Notes under the pieces: generated by a model
Databases searched by the model: none
Seen by the model: only the letters and a program-made list of their open reading frames with translations
Told to the model about the DNA's origin: nothing
Program-made: the position numbers and the translations under genes
In this document: piece after piece, positions 42,779 to 51,560 of the stretch
How the letters are laid out: the number at the start of each line of letters is the position of its first letter
How positions within the stretch are numbered: the first letter of the stretch is position 1
From: an uncultured Flavobacteriaceae bacterium
GTDB lineage: Bacteria; Bacteroidota; Bacteroidia; Flavobacteriales; Flavobacteriaceae
Reading direction: 5' to 3'
NCBI GenBank assembly: GCA_938017825.1
Contig: CALIJE010000035.1
Coordinates: forward strand, 1 to 58,579
DNA length: 58,579 nt

Positions 42779-43540
42779 ATGAAGGCACAGAAAATTGCAT
42801 TAATAACAGGAGCAACTAGTGGAATCGGGAGAGCGACAGCAGAACGTTTTGCAAGCGAAGGTATTGGTCTTATCCTATGCGGTAGGAGACAAGAACGCCT
42901 CGATGAACTAAAGAAAACTCTGGGCGAACAAGTAGCAGTGCACACGTTGAATTTTGATGTTCGAGATAAGGAAGCAATTACTGAAGCGGTGCATAGCTTG
43001 CCCCAACCTTTTGCCGAAATAGACATTTTGGTAAACAATGCCGGGAATGCTCATGGGCTCGACCCCATAGAGGATGGCAGCCTTGAGGATTGGGATGCTA
43101 TGTTAGATATCAATGTAAAAGGTTTGCTCTATGTCTCAAGAGCGGTGCTGCCTCAAATGGTCGAGCGAAAAGAAGGGCATATCATCAACATAGGTTCTAC
43201 CGCAGGGAAAGAGGTGTATCCGAAAGGGAATGTATACTGCGCCAGTAAACATGCCGTAGATGCGATCAACCAAGGAATGCGCATCGACCTTAACCAGTAT
43301 GGTATTCGGGTTGGTGCGGTAAACCCAGGTCTGGTCGAGACAGAATTTAGTGAGGTTCGTTTTAAGGGTGATACCACCCGAGCTAATACAGTTTATACAG
43401 GATATCAACCACTAAACCCGGAAGACGTGGCTGATATTATTCATTTTGTGGTGACTCGGCCGTACCATGTAAATATTGCTGACTTGGTCGTGATGTCTAC
43501 GGCGCAAGCTTCTTCTACGATTATTAATAAGGAAAAATGA
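42779..43540 (+). CDS. SDR family oxidoreductase (YdfG-like)
   Basis: Protein of 253 residues. TGATSGIG at the nucleotide site, NNAGNAHG, the catalytic Ser of NIGSTAG and VYCASKHAV with the Tyr-Lys pair. The motif RFKGDTTRA and PEDVADIIHFVVTRPYHVNI resemble YdfG-type 3-hydroxy acid dehydrogenases (serine/malonic semialdehyde reductase). Four-base overlap with the AlbA_2 gene makes these three genes one transcription unit. Confidence 0.92.
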   Translation: MKAQKIALITGATSGIGRATAERFASEGIGLILCGRRQERLDELKKTLGEQVAVHTLNFDVRDKEAITEAVHSLPQPFAEIDILVNNAGNAHGLDPIEDGSLEDWDAMLDINVKGLLYVSRAVLPQMVERKEGHIINIGSTAGKEVYPKGNVYCASKHAVDAINQGMRIDLNQYGIRVGAVNPGLVETEFSEVRFKGDTTRANTVYTGYQPLNPEDVADIIHFVVTRPYHVNIADLVVMSTAQASSTIINKEK

Positions 43541-44673
43541 TCAATAAGCGCTTGCTAGTCAAAAATCTACTCGCACATAACGACGAGAATAGTTTTTATG
43601 ATAAAAAGCGGTTTATAGAGATTGGGCAAAAAGAAGGCAAAGCCAAATTCCTAAAACATGTTTGTGCTTTGGCGAACAGCAATCCTAAAAACAATTCTTT
43701 TGTTGTCATAGGCGTAGAAGATGAAGACAATAAAATCGTAGGGGTCGATTTTTTTGATGACAGCAAAATTCAAAATTTAGTGAATGCCTACCTCGACAAC
43801 CCTCCTTTGATATCGTATGAAAATATTCCGTTTCCACATTTACCGGAAGGGAAGGTCGTGGGTTTGGTCACAATCAAGTCAAATGGCAAGGTATGCGCTT
43901 TACGGAAGAATATCTGGAAGTATTATGGCGGTATGGTTTTTTTTCGAGAAGGCAGTATAAGTTTGCCCAAGGCTTATGATATTGAACTTAAGAGCATTAA
44001 TCACGAGACAGTCGCAACAATAGAACAACATGCAAAGAACAATATTGAACTAACACTTGATGGGGTAATTGATTTTATAAACAACCGCCATCCAGATATG
44101 AAAAGTAGCTATAAGGTATTTAAAGAGCAGTTCGTCGTCTGTTGGGCAGGTAATAAAAAAACTGTAAATGGCGAAACATACTTGTCTAGAGTAGATATCG
44201 AACTGATCAATGAGCAGGTAAAATTATTTTACTCGGCTTTGGATGAGGTCATGATCTCATTCGATGAAAATTCGTTCACTACTGTAGAATATGTACAATT
44301 GGGTTTAACGAGTAAACAAGAATATTATCCGTTGGAAAAAGTGGTCATCACATTTGATGATAACGGCACCTATCAGATTCAAAGCAATCTGATTTTTGAA
44401 CCACCAGAATTCGATAAGAAGACCCTTCATCACGTTTATAATATGAATAATGTCCTGCTTGAAAAAATAAGGAAAAATGAAATTTTAAAACCTGCTGAGC
44501 AAACGGACTTAAAACAGCTCCCTGACACCTATTTGATTTGTTATCTCAACGGATTTGAAGAGGCTAAAGATAAGATGGAAGCTGCCAGACCGTTATTGAA
44601 AAATGCGAATGGTGCGCTCTATCAAACCTTGAAAGAGTCATTGCGCATTATTCGTAAAGTAAAATATAACTAG
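43537..44673 (+). CDS. AlbA_2 (Schlafen-type) domain protein
   Basis: Protein of 378 residues. Residues 25-140 resemble the AlbA_2 nucleic-acid binding domain (EIGQKEGKAKFLKHVCALANS, VVIGVEDEDNKIVGVDF, WKYYGGMVFFREGSIS). The remaining 230 residues are not recognised. In many bacteria such domains sit at the N-terminus of putative transcriptional regulators, but no winged helix is apparent here. The start overlaps the SDR stop by four bases. Its TAG overlaps the stop of the convergent kinase gene in the palindrome CTAG (44670-44673). Confidence 0.8.
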   Translation: MINKRLLVKNLLAHNDENSFYDKKRFIEIGQKEGKAKFLKHVCALANSNPKNNSFVVIGVEDEDNKIVGVDFFDDSKIQNLVNAYLDNPPLISYENIPFPHLPEGKVVGLVTIKSNGKVCALRKNIWKYYGGMVFFREGSISLPKAYDIELKSINHETVATIEQHAKNNIELTLDGVIDFINNRHPDMKSSYKVFKEQFVVCWAGNKKTVNGETYLSRVDIELINEQVKLFYSALDEVMISFDENSFTTVEYVQLGLTSKQEYYPLEKVVITFDDNGTYQIQSNLIFEPPEFDKKTLHHVYNMNNVLLEKIRKNEILKPAEQTDLKQLPDTYLICYLNGFEEAKDKMEAARPLLKNANGALYQTLKESLRIIRKVKYN

Positions 44674-45617
44674 TTGCCGAAAACCTGTTCATAGGTGGGG
44701 AGTGAAGGTATTGCTCCAAATCCAGTAGTAGTTATACCCCCTGCAATATTTGCTTTTTCAACCATCTTATAGAGCAGCTCATGGTCGTCCAAAATTTCAC
44801 AAGGGTCTTTCAATGTTGAAATTTGATATAACAGGCAGCCGATAAACGCATCTCCGGCCCCCGTAGTATCTATCGACGACACAACAGTACTTGGTATAAT
44901 TTGTCCTTTATTGTCAATACTTAAGAAGGTACCTTTGCTCCCAAGGGTAATTGCAATAATTCTAGTGCCAATCTCATGTAAAATAGCACAGCACTCACTC
45001 AAATCTCGTTTGTCGGTAAGCAGTTGTGCTTCTTCTAAACTAAATTTTCCCAAATGTGCCTTTTGAATAAATGGCAAACATTTTTTGACAAATATTTCTT
45101 CCTCTTCTTTCCAAAGATCACTTCTAAAATTAGGATCAAAACTTATAAAAGCATCTTGGGTTAGGGCATCAAAGAAGTATCGGCCGTAGGCTTTTTCCAA
45201 GTCCCCGCCAAGCAACGCAGTGGCGGCCCCTAAGTGCAGCATGTTGCCTTTGATATTATTTTTTAGGGAAGAATCATATTGAAGTTCTTTATCTGCCCCG
45301 CGGCTAAAAACAAAATCGCGTTCACCATCCTCGGAAAGTGATACATAGGCTAGAGTGGTAAATGTTTTGGAACGCTGAGTCAAGGAAATATCGACCTTAT
45401 TTTCTTTTAAAACGTTCAAAAGATAGCTGCCAAAAGGATCATTGCCTACGCAACCTACGAAAGCACTTTTACCTCCCAATTTAGAAATGGCACATGCAAC
45501 ATTTGCAGGCGCACCACCGGGCTTTTTTGTGAAAAGTTTAGCTTTCGAAAGGTCGCTGCCTTGATTTTCGGCAACAAAATCAATTAATAATTCACCAATA
45601 CAGATAACTTGTTTCAT
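44670..45617 (-). CDS. PfkB family carbohydrate kinase, fructokinase type
   Basis: Protein of 315 residues. GELLIDFVAENQG and KKPGGAPANVACAISKLGG form the first signature with the sugar-binding pocket; DTTGAGDAFIGCLL near residue 245 has the catalytic Asp. The pattern PGGAPANVA is typical of fructokinases. It likely phosphorylates a hexose such as fructose; no transporter or glycosidase is next to it. Upstream, two TAATTTTG boxes are listed separately. Confidence 0.9.
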   Translation of the reverse strand: MKQVICIGELLIDFVAENQGSDLSKAKLFTKKPGGAPANVACAISKLGGKSAFVGCVGNDPFGSYLLNVLKENKVDISLTQRSKTFTTLAYVSLSEDGERDFVFSRGADKELQYDSSLKNNIKGNMLHLGAATALLGGDLEKAYGRYFFDALTQDAFISFDPNFRSDLWKEEEEIFVKKCLPFIQKAHLGKFSLEEAQLLTDKRDLSECCAILHEIGTRIIAITLGSKGTFLSIDNKGQIIPSTVVSSIDTTGAGDAFIGCLLYQISTLKDPCEILDDHELLYKMVEKANIAGGITTTGFGAIPSLPTYEQVFGN

Positions 45618-45934
45618 TGTACTAATACTTGGGCTGCCAAGTTAGATACAAAATTAGGCTTATTCCAAAATTATATGGGAAATTATGGTAAAATGGATTT
45701 TAGACGCATCACTGTATAATGATACCTCTTACTCCATGTTGAGTAGACTTGTTGGCAAATAGCGTAGGTTGTATATACTTCACCTATTCACTTAAAATTT
45801 TTAACTCAAATATTGTACTGAATTCCTTTAAGATCGATGAAATTATCTCTAAAGTTCAAACAGCTTGGGAATTTCAACTAAATTTTTGGGGGTTTACAAG
45901 GGAATAATACTTGGGTATTTGCGATTTTTGCAAT
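45618..45934. other. Intergenic region between kinase and phosphatase genes
   Basis: About 317 bases between divergent genes. Apart from the two -7 boxes near the kinase I see no gene, no strong hairpin and no repeat; the sequence is A+T rich. The promoter of the phosphatase gene is not apparent. Confidence 0.6.
45649..45673 (-). promoter_or_regulatory. Two -7 boxes upstream of the fructokinase gene
   Basis: TAATTTTG occurs twice on the minus strand (45649-45656 and 45666-45673), 17 bases apart, both exact TAnnTTTG matches. Two start points or one spurious match are possible. The gene start is at 45617. Confidence 0.45.
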
Positions 45935-46660
45935 ATGAGAACATTAGTCATTGGAGATATACATTCAGGCCTGCGCGCCTTAAAAGAACTTTTGCAAAAA
46001 GCTTCGGTTTCGGCTGATGATAAGCTTATTTTTCTTGGGGATTATGTAGATGGATGGAGTGAGGCCGTCGAAACGGTCGATTTTCTAATAGATTTCAATA
46101 AACGATATAATTGTATTCTTCTCCGTGGCAATCATGATGAACTGTGTTATGAATGGTTGAACGGCGGCAGTGACAACCCAATGTGGAGACAGCATGGCGG
46201 GGAAGCTACGGTAAGCTCTTATGAAAAAATTGATATTGAAACGAAGACAAGGCACCTTGCATTCTACAAGAGCTTGGAGAACTATCATATCGATGCTAAA
46301 AATCGGCTCTTTTTGCATGCTGGCTTTAGTAATTTAAAAGGTGTTCAGTTCGAGTATTTTCAAAAAACCTTTTATTGGGATAGAACGTTATGGGAGTTGG
46401 CCCTATCCTTGAATCCGGATCTCGAGAAAAATGATCCATGGTACCCCAAAAGATTAACACATTATCAGGAGATTTACCTAGGGCATACCCCAGTAACCCG
46501 AATGGGCAAGACAACGCCTGTTCAAGCCGCCAACGTTTGGAATATCGACACGGGAGCTGCATTCAAGGGCCCATTATCGATGATTGATGTAGACACTAAG
46601 CAGGTTTGGCAAAGTGCACCAGTACATACTTTTTACCCAAATGAAAGAGGACGCAATTGA
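45935..46660 (+). CDS. PPP-family metallophosphoesterase
   Basis: Protein of 241 residues from the ATG at 45935 (MRTLVIGDIHSG). The three metal-binding motifs GDIHSG, GDYVDGW and RGNHDE are at residues 7-80, in the order of the PPP serine/threonine phosphatase and ApaH group. LFLHAGFSN and YLGHTPVTR supply the remaining His ligands. It could dephosphorylate proteins or cleave dinucleoside polyphosphates; a choice is not possible. An in-frame TTG at 45911 is a less likely start. Confidence 0.9.
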   Translation: MRTLVIGDIHSGLRALKELLQKASVSADDKLIFLGDYVDGWSEAVETVDFLIDFNKRYNCILLRGNHDELCYEWLNGGSDNPMWRQHGGEATVSSYEKIDIETKTRHLAFYKSLENYHIDAKNRLFLHAGFSNLKGVQFEYFQKTFYWDRTLWELALSLNPDLEKNDPWYPKRLTHYQEIYLGHTPVTRMGKTTPVQAANVWNIDTGAAFKGPLSMIDVDTKQVWQSAPVHTFYPNERGRN

Positions 46661-46723
46661 AAAAGAGGATCACAATTACACAATGATAACCTAATTATTG
46701 TCGAACTTTGAAAAAAATAAAAG

Positions 46724-47719
46724 ATGTCAGCTAAAAATATTAGGCTAGAGGTAATGCAGGCGATCGAACCACAGGTCGATGGATTTATCAACGACTTTTT
46801 GATACCCGCTGAAGAAATTTGGCAACCTAGCGATTTTCTTCCTGATTCGCGAAACGAGAATTTTTTAGACGAGGTCGAAACTTTGCGCGGGGAATCTAAA
46901 GAGCTTGGCTACGATTTCTGGGTAACCATGGTGGCCGATACGATTACAGAGGAAGCACTACCGACCTACGAGGCCTGGCTGATGGATGTTGAAGGGATAA
47001 ACCAACATTCTGAAAATCAAAATGGCTGGTCTAAATGGGTGCGCGCTTGGACGGCTGAAGAGAACCGACATGGTGATGTACTCAACAAATATCTATACTT
47101 GTCTGGGAGGGTCAATATGCGTGAAGTTGAAATTACAACGCAGCATTTGATTACAGATGGTTTTGATATTGGCACTGATCGTGATCCGTATAAGAATTTC
47201 GTGTATACTACCTTTCAGGAACTGGCCACTAATATTTCCCATAAGCGTGTAGGACAAATGGCAAAGAAAAAAGGAAATTTGTTGCTGGGTAAAATGTGTA
47301 CGATAATTGCAGGAGATGAAATGCGCCATCATGTAGCGTATCGCGAATTCGTAAAAACGATTTTTGGAGAGGACCCAAGTGGAATTATGCTTGCCTTTGC
47401 AGATATGATGAAAAGGAAAATAGTAATGCCTGCGCATTTTTTAAGAGAATCAGGTGGAAGTATTGGCACCGCCTTTGAGAATTTTTCGAATTGCGCCCAA
47501 CGGCTTGGCGTATACACTGCAATGGACTATGTAGAGATTCTTAGAAAGCTGAATTCTTATTGGCAGTTAGATGCTGTTAGAAGCCTATCTGACGAGGCCG
47601 AAAAAGCACGGGATTATCTCATGGCATTACCCGATAGATTGGAACGAATTGCGACCCGCATGAAGTTTCCAGAAGACCAGTATCGATTTAAATGGGTCGA
47701 GGCCAATGGCATGGTGTAG
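46724..47719 (+). CDS. Acyl-ACP desaturase
   Basis: Protein of 331 residues of the soluble ferritin-like diiron desaturase family (FA_desaturase_2). Two ExxH motifs are seen: EENRHGD near residue 115 and DEMRHH near residue 200, with further Glu ligands in IEPQVD and ATNISHKR contexts. It introduces a cis double bond into acyl-ACP with oxygen and ferredoxin. It lies 63 bases after the phosphatase gene, but the two are not obviously related. A terminator follows. Confidence 0.93.
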   Translation: MSAKNIRLEVMQAIEPQVDGFINDFLIPAEEIWQPSDFLPDSRNENFLDEVETLRGESKELGYDFWVTMVADTITEEALPTYEAWLMDVEGINQHSENQNGWSKWVRAWTAEENRHGDVLNKYLYLSGRVNMREVEITTQHLITDGFDIGTDRDPYKNFVYTTFQELATNISHKRVGQMAKKKGNLLLGKMCTIIAGDEMRHHVAYREFVKTIFGEDPSGIMLAFADMMKRKIVMPAHFLRESGGSIGTAFENFSNCAQRLGVYTAMDYVEILRKLNSYWQLDAVRSLSDEAEKARDYLMALPDRLERIATRMKFPEDQYRFKWVEANGMV

Positions 47720-47747
47720 TGATTGAAAGAAGCTTTTATAAAACAGA

Positions 47748-47779
47748 AAACCCGATTTCGATAATTCGAAATCGGGTTT
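47748..47779. terminator. Terminator between the desaturase and HHH genes
   Basis: A perfect stem AAACCCGATTTCGA with its complement, TAAT loop, and A/T tails on both sides. It serves both convergent genes. Confidence 0.85.
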
Positions 47780-47797
47780 CTTATTGTTTTGGAAACC

Positions 47798-48367
47798 TTA
47801 CAATTTTCCGTGATCATGTTCGTCTTGCCATTTGACAAGTTCCGCCCATTTACCTTCATAAGCCATTTTAGCTTGCAAAGGCCATGAGGCTGGATCATGT
47901 ACTTTATAGCGATCGCCGCCTTTATCCAATACTTTTTGACAATCCGCAACAGAAGTCTGCGATAGGGCTTTCCAAGTACGTATTCCGCTGTTTTGGAACA
48001 TTTCCGAGATTTTAGGCCCAATGCCTTCTACAATCTTTAGGTCATCCTCTTTAATAACCTTGCCAAAGGCAGCCTTGGCCGCATCTGCATTAAAAGGAAT
48101 ACTGGTTTCAGGAGCACTGGCCGTTAGGGATGACGCCGCTGCCGCCACGGTTCCTGTCGCTGCTGTTCCGGCAACACTTAACTTCTTATTACATGCATCA
48201 AGATCAGCCTGTAATTTTGCATTCTTATCTTTCCACAGATTTAAATCTGCCGTATTGTCAACAGTTGTACTTCCGCTTTTCCCAAGAAAATATCCGAAAA
48301 GAGCACCAAGTAAGGTACATAGTAAAGGAAGTAACCAGCACCACATATTTGAAAAATCGATATCCAT
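47798..48367 (-). CDS. Membrane-anchored helix-hairpin-helix protein
   Basis: Protein of 189 residues. One N-terminal membrane segment (WCWLLPLLCTLLGALFGYFLG), a short coiled stretch, an Ala/Thr/Ser-rich linker (residues 65-85) and a C-terminal domain of the COG3743 type (DLKIVEGIGPKISEMFQNSGIRTW then SWPLQAKMAYEGKW). The EGIGPKI loop is a helix-hairpin-helix motif that usually touches DNA, here facing the cytoplasm or fused to a membrane anchor. It follows the OmpA-domain gene by 28 bases and would be co-transcribed with it. Confidence 0.8.
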   Translation of the reverse strand: MDIDFSNMWCWLLPLLCTLLGALFGYFLGKSGSTTVDNTADLNLWKDKNAKLQADLDACNKKLSVAGTAATGTVAAAASSLTASAPETSIPFNADAAKAAFGKVIKEDDLKIVEGIGPKISEMFQNSGIRTWKALSQTSVADCQKVLDKGGDRYKVHDPASWPLQAKMAYEGKWAELVKWQDEHDHGKL

Positions 48368-48395
48368 ATTATTAAGTTTTATTTTGATTAATTAT

Positions 48396-49337
48396 TTATT
48401 GTTGTACCGTAACTACGGTTCTTCTATTTTTTGCTTTGCCTTCTTCTGTCGCATTACTTTCTATAGGCTGGCTCTCCCCTTTGGAAGACGTATTTATTTT
48501 TGCCGTGGCAATACCATTTCTCGTGAGATAGTCTTTTGCAAAATCGGCTCGTCCTTGGCCTAACCTCATATTGGTTACGTTGCTGCCTTCATTATCAGTA
48601 TGCCCAACAACATTGGCGGTAGCTCCATCTTTTAAATCTAAATATCTTGAAATATCCGCTACTTTTTGACGTTGTTCCGCGCTTAGTTGGATAGATGCCT
48701 CTGCGGTATCAAAGTAAAGCACCAAGGGATCGGCATTTATTTTGTCAAACAAGGCCTGTAGTTGGTCATCGGCATCAGCAGCTCTATCGGCCAAACCGTA
48801 TTCGATAGGCCCCATGAACATATTGTCGGCAGGCACCATGTCATCCATAAGTTTACCGAAAGTATTGATACGAGTTGAAGAAATACCCATTGAAACCAAA
48901 TAATTCTTAACTGCATTTGCCCTTGCCAAACCTAGGTTCGGAAAAGCAGAATCGTTGGTTTCATCACTCTTATAATAGCCTGTGGCATTTATGACCTTGT
49001 CCGCATTGCCGTCCATAAAGGTTTTTAAGCTGCCAATACAATCAGAAACGTTAGTTGCTAACGGCTTTAAAATAACTGAGGACGACACATTAAAGTTGAA
49101 ATTGTCGTTTGTGTTACAATCATAGTCTCCATTGCTCAAAGCAAAGGGGAATGATGTACTTTTCGGTGCTTCGGGTTCTGCAATAACTTCTTCAGAAACA
49201 GATTCTTCCTCCGCAATCGGAACGCCGCAAGAACTGCAGAGTTTCATGTAGAGAAAAATACCTGCTATGATGGTTATCAGAATCCCAAGCAGACTAGTTG
49301 TTTTTGTCATTTTTATTAAGGATTTAGTGTTGTTCAT
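48396..49337 (-). CDS. Protein with two OmpA-like domains
   Basis: Protein of 313 residues: a single N-terminal hydrophobic helix (LLGILITIIAGIFLYM), then an acidic linker and two OmpA-type modules. The first (about 75-190) is degenerate (INATGYYKSDETNDS, LGLARANAVKNYLVSMGI); the second (200-313) is canonical with LYFDTAEASIQLSAEQ, VVGHTDNEG and AKNRRTVV. The anchor is an uncleaved signal or inner-membrane helix rather than a barrel. It could link membrane and peptidoglycan. An in-frame ATG at 49310 is an alternative start. Confidence 0.88.
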   Translation of the reverse strand: MNNTKSLIKMTKTTSLLGILITIIAGIFLYMKLCSSCGVPIAEEESVSEEVIAEPEAPKSTSFPFALSNGDYDCNTNDNFNFNVSSSVILKPLATNVSDCIGSLKTFMDGNADKVINATGYYKSDETNDSAFPNLGLARANAVKNYLVSMGISSTRINTFGKLMDDMVPADNMFMGPIEYGLADRAADADDQLQALFDKINADPLVLYFDTAEASIQLSAEQRQKVADISRYLDLKDGATANVVGHTDNEGSNVTNMRLGQGRADFAKDYLTRNGIATAKINTSSKGESQPIESNATEEGKAKNRRTVVTVQQ

Positions 49338-49545
49338 GGCAATGTATTAAAAAAATACTAAAAATGTTAAAAAACCCTTGCTAAATATTGCCCATATTAT
49401 GGCTGAAAAACAAGGAATTTGCTATTATAAATTGGAATAAATTCCACGATAGATTGCTGACTATACAGTATTTCACATCATTAGTACAATTGTCATGGCA
49501 ACCTAAGATTATCCTATGTTCTTTTGTTAAAAACATAACAGAAGG

Positions 49546-49589
49546 CCCTATTGCTCCCGACTAAGTTCCGGCATTGTGATAGGGTTTTT
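49546..49589 (+). terminator. Possible terminator in the intergenic region
   Basis: CCCTAT (49546-49551) pairs with ATAGGG (49579-49584), followed by TTTTT. The inner bases contain CCG/CGG but the loop is large, so it is weaker than the others. Confidence 0.4.
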
Positions 49590-49645
49590 GGGTTTTATTA
49601 ACATTAACGTAAAACCACATACAGGTGTTTCACCTTCTATTCTAG

Positions 49646-49690
49646 AGGTCATAATTCAAAACACAACCGATTATACAGTTTTTGTGACCT
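49646..49690 (+). ncRNA. Candidate structured RNA segment
   Basis: AGGTCA/TGACCT closes the element and an inner CAAAAC/GTTTTTG stem follows after five unpaired bases, with a 15-nt terminal loop. No family recognised; it may be part of a longer RNA running to the terminator at 49866. Confidence 0.35.
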
Positions 49691-49802
49691 TCTATACAAA
49701 ACGAAGCATATGTTAAATCTTCTTGGGCGATATTGCTATCACTATCAAAAACACGGAAATCATTGTATAGGGTTTCCGTACAATTAGAGTTAGTTTGGTA
49801 AT

Positions 49803-49866
49803 TCCGCTGTTTTCAAAACTGGCCGATCGGGGGAACGGTAAGGAGCTAGAAAGCAGCGGATTTTTT
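49803..49866 (+). terminator. Long-stem terminator-like hairpin with large loop
   Basis: TCCGCTG-T-TTTC pairs with GAAA-G-CAGCGGA: 12 pairs with one U-G on the plus strand (C-A on the minus strand), then TTTTTT. The 34-nt loop contains CCGATCGG and GGGGGAACGG. The plus-strand preference and T-tract suggest that an RNA ends here although no plus-strand gene lies upstream. Confidence 0.55.
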
Positions 49867-49873
49867 ACATTAT

Positions 49874-49906
49874 AACAAAGGCCCGGCATATCGCCGGGCC
49901 TTTGTT
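49874..49906 (-). terminator. Terminator after the ALDH7-type gene
   Basis: A 14-bp stem AACAAAGGCCCGGC with its complement around a 5-base loop, 25 bases past the stop. The downstream T content is modest on the minus strand. Confidence 0.75.
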
Positions 49907-49930
49907 AAGTATGCCAATTGATAAGGAAGG

Positions 49931-51484
49931 CTAAAGGTCAAATTTGATGCCTTGCGCCAAGGGAAGCTCTGTAGTATAATTTATGGTATTCGTTTGCCTT
50001 CTCATGTAGATTTTCCAAGCATCGGATCCACTTTCACGACCACCCCCAGTTTCTTTTTCACCGCCAAAAGCACCACCTATCTCTGCTCCCGAGGTACCTA
50101 TATTCACATTGGCAATACCACAATCGCTCCCGGCATGGCTCAAGAATCGCTCTGCTTCACGTAGATTATTCGTCATAATCGCCGATGAGAGGCCTTGTAC
50201 AACCCCGTTTTGAATGGCAATTGCGTTATCTACTTCTCCAGAATACTTCAACAAGTAAAGTACCGGTGCAAAGGTCTCATGTTGTACAATCTCAAAACTG
50301 TTCTTGGCTTCGGCAATGGCCGGTTTTACATAGCATCCACTTTCGTATCCTTCGCCTGTCAATACGCCGCCTTCAACAATAATGTTGCCTCCTTCGGCAA
50401 CCACTTTTTCTAGTGCATTGCTGTATTGGGCTACTGCATCGGTATCAATTAAAGGACCAACGTGGTTGTTCTCGTCCAACGGGTTTCCAATGCGTAATTG
50501 ACCATATGCAGCTACAATGGCATCTTTTACTTTGTCATAAATAGACTCATGTATGATCAACCTTCTGGTCGAGGTACAGCGTTGCCCACATGTACCGACC
50601 GCTCCAAATACCGCCCCAATAACGGTCATTTTGATATCCGCATCGGGGGTAACAATTATTGCGTTGTTTCCGCCAAGCTCAAGCAACGATTTTCCCAATC
50701 TGGCCGCAACGGCCTGAGCAACGATTTTCCCCATTCTGATAGAACCGGTAGCCGAAACCAACGGTACCCGTACATCTCGGGTCATCATTTCTCCAACCCT
50801 ATAATCCCCATTGATCATACACGAGATACCTTCAGGCAAGCCGTTGGCCTTAAAAACAGCGGCTGCGATATTCTGACAGGCCACCCCGCAAAGTGGAGTT
50901 TTTTCAGAGGGTTTCCAAACACAAACATCTCCACAAATCCAGGCCAAGGCTGTATTCCATGCCCAGACCGCTACAGGAAAGTTGAAGGCAGAAATAATTC
51001 CAACGACGCCTAATGGATGGTACTGTTCGTACATTCTATGGCCTGGTCTTTCGGAATGCATTGTGAGGCCATGTAACTGCCTAGAAAGCCCCACAGCAAA
51101 ATCACAGATGTCTATCATTTCTTGTACTTCGCCCAAGCCTTCTTGGTAACTTTTCCCCATTTCATAGGAAACAAGTTTCCCTAAAGGCTCTTTAAGTTCG
51201 CGAAGTTTTTCTCCAAACTGTCGTACTATTTCCCCCCGTTGGGGTGCCGGCATTATTTTCCATGTTTTGAAAGCCTCAGTGGCACTTTCCATTACCTTTT
51301 CGTAATCGGCTTCGGTAGTAGTCTTTACCTTCCCTATTAGCGCACCATCTGCAGGAGAATAGCTTGCAATGACTTCTCCAGATGAAAAACTGTTAGAGCC
51401 AGTAGAGGTGCCTTCATTGATTTCTTTTAGTCCGAGAGCTTTTAAGGCTTCTGCCATCCCGAATGCTGATGCTACTTTTGACAT
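49931..51484 (-). CDS. Aldehyde dehydrogenase, ALDH7 type
   Basis: Protein of 517 residues. SERPGHRMYEQYHPLGVVGIISAFNFPVAVW is characteristic of the ALDH7 (antiquitin) group, followed by the NAD site, LELGGNNAI with the general-base Glu and GTCGQRCTSTRR with the catalytic Cys. ALDH7 enzymes oxidise L-2-aminoadipate semialdehyde (in equilibrium with piperideine-6-carboxylate) in lysine breakdown; in this window the neighbours point to tryptophan breakdown, so another semialdehyde such as 2-aminomuconate semialdehyde is possible. It follows the NTF2-like gene by 76 bases, with a 20-nt palindrome in between. Confidence 0.88.
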   Translation of the reverse strand: MSKVASAFGMAEALKALGLKEINEGTSTGSNSFSSGEVIASYSPADGALIGKVKTTTEADYEKVMESATEAFKTWKIMPAPQRGEIVRQFGEKLRELKEPLGKLVSYEMGKSYQEGLGEVQEMIDICDFAVGLSRQLHGLTMHSERPGHRMYEQYHPLGVVGIISAFNFPVAVWAWNTALAWICGDVCVWKPSEKTPLCGVACQNIAAAVFKANGLPEGISCMINGDYRVGEMMTRDVRVPLVSATGSIRMGKIVAQAVAARLGKSLLELGGNNAIIVTPDADIKMTVIGAVFGAVGTCGQRCTSTRRLIIHESIYDKVKDAIVAAYGQLRIGNPLDENNHVGPLIDTDAVAQYSNALEKVVAEGGNIIVEGGVLTGEGYESGCYVKPAIAEAKNSFEIVQHETFAPVLYLLKYSGEVDNAIAIQNGVVQGLSSAIMTNNLREAERFLSHAGSDCGIANVNIGTSGAEIGGAFGGEKETGGGRESGSDAWKIYMRRQTNTINYTTELPLAQGIKFDL

Positions 51485-51511
51485 TTTATAACTTTTAAAG
51501 CGTGAATTGTT

Positions 51512-51531
51512 ATCCCGATAACAATCGGGAT
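51512..51531. repeat. 20-nt palindrome upstream of the aldehyde dehydrogenase gene
   Basis: ATCCCGAT/ATCGGGAT with an AACA loop, 28 bases before the start codon. It is not followed by a clear T-tract. A binding site or a weak mRNA hairpin is possible. Confidence 0.45.
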
Positions 51532-51560
51532 TGCAAAGCTACGTAAAATGAGTGGATCTA

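Larger units (their letters stand above)
49338..49930. other. 590-base intergenic region rich in hairpins
   Basis: No protein gene can be supported. Listing only the clearest structures: CCCTAT/ATAGGG (49546-49584) followed by T5; AGGTCA/TGACCT with an inner CAAAAC/GTTTTG (49646-49690); ACGGAAA/TTTCCGT (about 49752-49779); the terminator-like stem 49803-49866; and the 49874-49906 terminator. A plus-strand structured RNA is plausible. It does not resemble tmRNA, RNase P or SRP RNA by their core motifs. Confidence 0.55.

Noticed and set aside
49800-49866. tmRNA, RNase P RNA, SRP RNA or 6S RNA in the 49338-49930 interval
   Set aside because: None of the core motifs (tRNA-like end, GGAAAGTCC-type core, SRP tetraloop region, long closing stem) could be found.
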